This document shows, one piece after another, positions 63,296-64,000 of a stretch of DNA of 64,000 nt. Every line of letters begins with the position of its first letter. Within the stretch, counting starts at the first letter, position 1. The notes under the pieces were generated by a model. It was not told the origin of the DNA. It did not search any database and saw only the letters and a program-made list of their open reading frames with translations. Origin of the DNA: Rhodopseudomonas palustris (GTDB taxonomy: Bacteria > Pseudomonadota > Alphaproteobacteria > Rhizobiales > Xanthobacteraceae); NCBI RefSeq assembly GCF_013415845.1, contig NZ_CP058907.1:682001-746000 (forward strand), in the 5' to 3' direction. A program made the position numbers and the translations under genes.

Positions 63296-64000
63296 CCGGC
63301 TTCGCCGCGCGTCTCACGCATGTCACTCACACCTATGGTGCGACACATGCGCTGGACGACGTCACGCTGGAATTGCCTGCCGGCAAGATGGTCGGTCTGA
63401 TCGGGCCCGACGGGGTCGGCAAATCGACTCTGCTGGCCTTGATCGCCGGCGTGCGCCGGATCCAGAGCGGCGAGGTGCTGGCGCTGGACGGCGATATGCG
63501 TGACGCCCGCCATCGAGCCCAGAGTGCGGCGCGGATCGCCTATATGCCGCAGGGCCTCGGACGTAATCTGTATCCGACACTGTCGGTGTTCGAGAATCTG
63601 GATTTCTTCGGCCGGCTGTTCGGCCAGGGCGCTGCCGAGCGCAACGCGCGCATTGCCGACCTGCTCCGCGCCACCGGGCTGTCGCCATTCGGCGATCGGC
63701 CGGCGGGCAAATTGTCCGGCGGCATGAAGCAGAAGTTGTCGCTGTGCTGCGCGCTGATCCACGATCCGGATCTGCTCATCCTCGATGAGCCGACGACCGG
63801 CGTCGACCCGCTGTCGCGACGGCAGTTCTGGGAGCTGATCGATCGCATCCGCAAACGGCGGCCGCAGATGAGCGTCCTGGTCGCCACCGCCTATATGGAA
63901 GAGGCCGAGCGGTTCGATTGGCTCGCTGCTCTCAACGACGGCAAGGTCATCGGCGCCGGTACGCCCGCCGAGCTGCGGGCGCAGACCAAGCAACCGACAC
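63292..64000 (+). CDS. ABC exporter ATPase (YhiH/RbbA-like), C-terminal part outside window
   Basis: 236 codons are visible. Walker A is [19 protein letters not shown], signature [17 protein letters not shown], Walker [21 protein letters not shown], and the H-loop position is [20 protein letters not shown], where the histidine is replaced by tyrosine, as in RbbA-type proteins. These proteins usually carry a second ATPase domain and a membrane domain, which would lie beyond 64000. Probably exports a compound sensed by the TetR protein. Confidence 0.88.
   Translation, partial: MTGFAARLTHVTHTYGATHALDDVTLELPAGKMVGLIGPDGVGKSTLLALIAGVRRIQSGEVLALDGDMRDARHRAQSAARIAYMPQGLGRNLYPTLSVFENLDFFGRLFGQGAAERNARIADLLRATGLSPFGDRPAGKLSGGMKQKLSLCCALIHDPDLLILDEPTTGVDPLSRRQFWELIDRIRKRRPQMSVLVATAYMEEAERFDWLAALNDGKVIGAGTPAELRAQTKQPT

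Overview
The window is alphaproteobacterial, GC-rich chromosomal DNA. The contiguous bad/ali/hba aromatic-acid genes match the benzoate and 4-hydroxybenzoate degradation region described for the purple non-sulfur phototroph Rhodopseudomonas palustris, so this species or a very close relative is the likely source. Three predicted CoA ligases have their acetylation-type lysines at exactly the residue numbers published for R. palustris (AliA K532, BadA K512, HbaA K503). This supports both the identification and the chosen starts. No CRISPR array, prophage, transposase or integrase is visible.

Layout. 1-7125 (minus strand): housekeeping genes, dapD (partial), a HAD nucleotidase, a DUF1036 protein, argB, a DUF423 protein, engB, yidC, rnpA, rpmH. 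7456-9260 (plus): a sensor histidine kinase and tRNA-Arg(ACG). 9380-13723 (minus): three genes that look like a protein or polysaccharide glycosylation set (formyltransferase-like, glycosyltransferase-like, HAD). They diverge from 14226-24239 (plus), a flagellar filament and hook cluster: ECF-type sigma, flagellin, fliD, fliS, a small protein, flgD, flgE, two small helical proteins, flgK, flgL.

24259-50471 holds anaerobic aromatic catabolism. On the minus strand, badK-aliA-aliB-badI-badH (cyclohexanecarboxylate and alicyclic ring opening) diverges from badR. On the plus strand, badC and badDEFGAB encode the ATP-dependent benzoyl-CoA reductase, its ferredoxin and benzoate-CoA ligase. badM and badL (repressor and aminobenzoate acetyltransferase), a branched-chain-type ABC importer (hbaEFGH, with a permease-ATPase fusion) and hbaA follow on the minus strand, then hbaBCD (plus) and hbaR (minus). 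Perfect TTGAT-N4-ATCAA boxes upstream of badD and hbaR fit control by the FNR-type regulator AadR, which is encoded elsewhere.

50663-59387 changes theme to aerobic benzoyl-CoA catabolism: a zinc alcohol dehydrogenase, an alpha/beta hydrolase, boxC, boxB, and a 994-residue fusion of NfnA-like, NfnB-like, zinc-ribbon and rubrerythrin-like domains. No boxA or boxD lies nearby. Benzoyl-CoA made by BadA could thus feed either the oxygen-independent or the oxygen-dependent route from one region. The window closes with a YgiQ-type radical SAM protein, a TetR regulator and a divergent HlyD/ABC exporter (partial). The most novel-looking items are the Nfn-rubrerythrin fusion beside boxBC, a formyltransferase-like protein that seems to lack its catalytic residues, and operator-like motifs shared between distant promoters.
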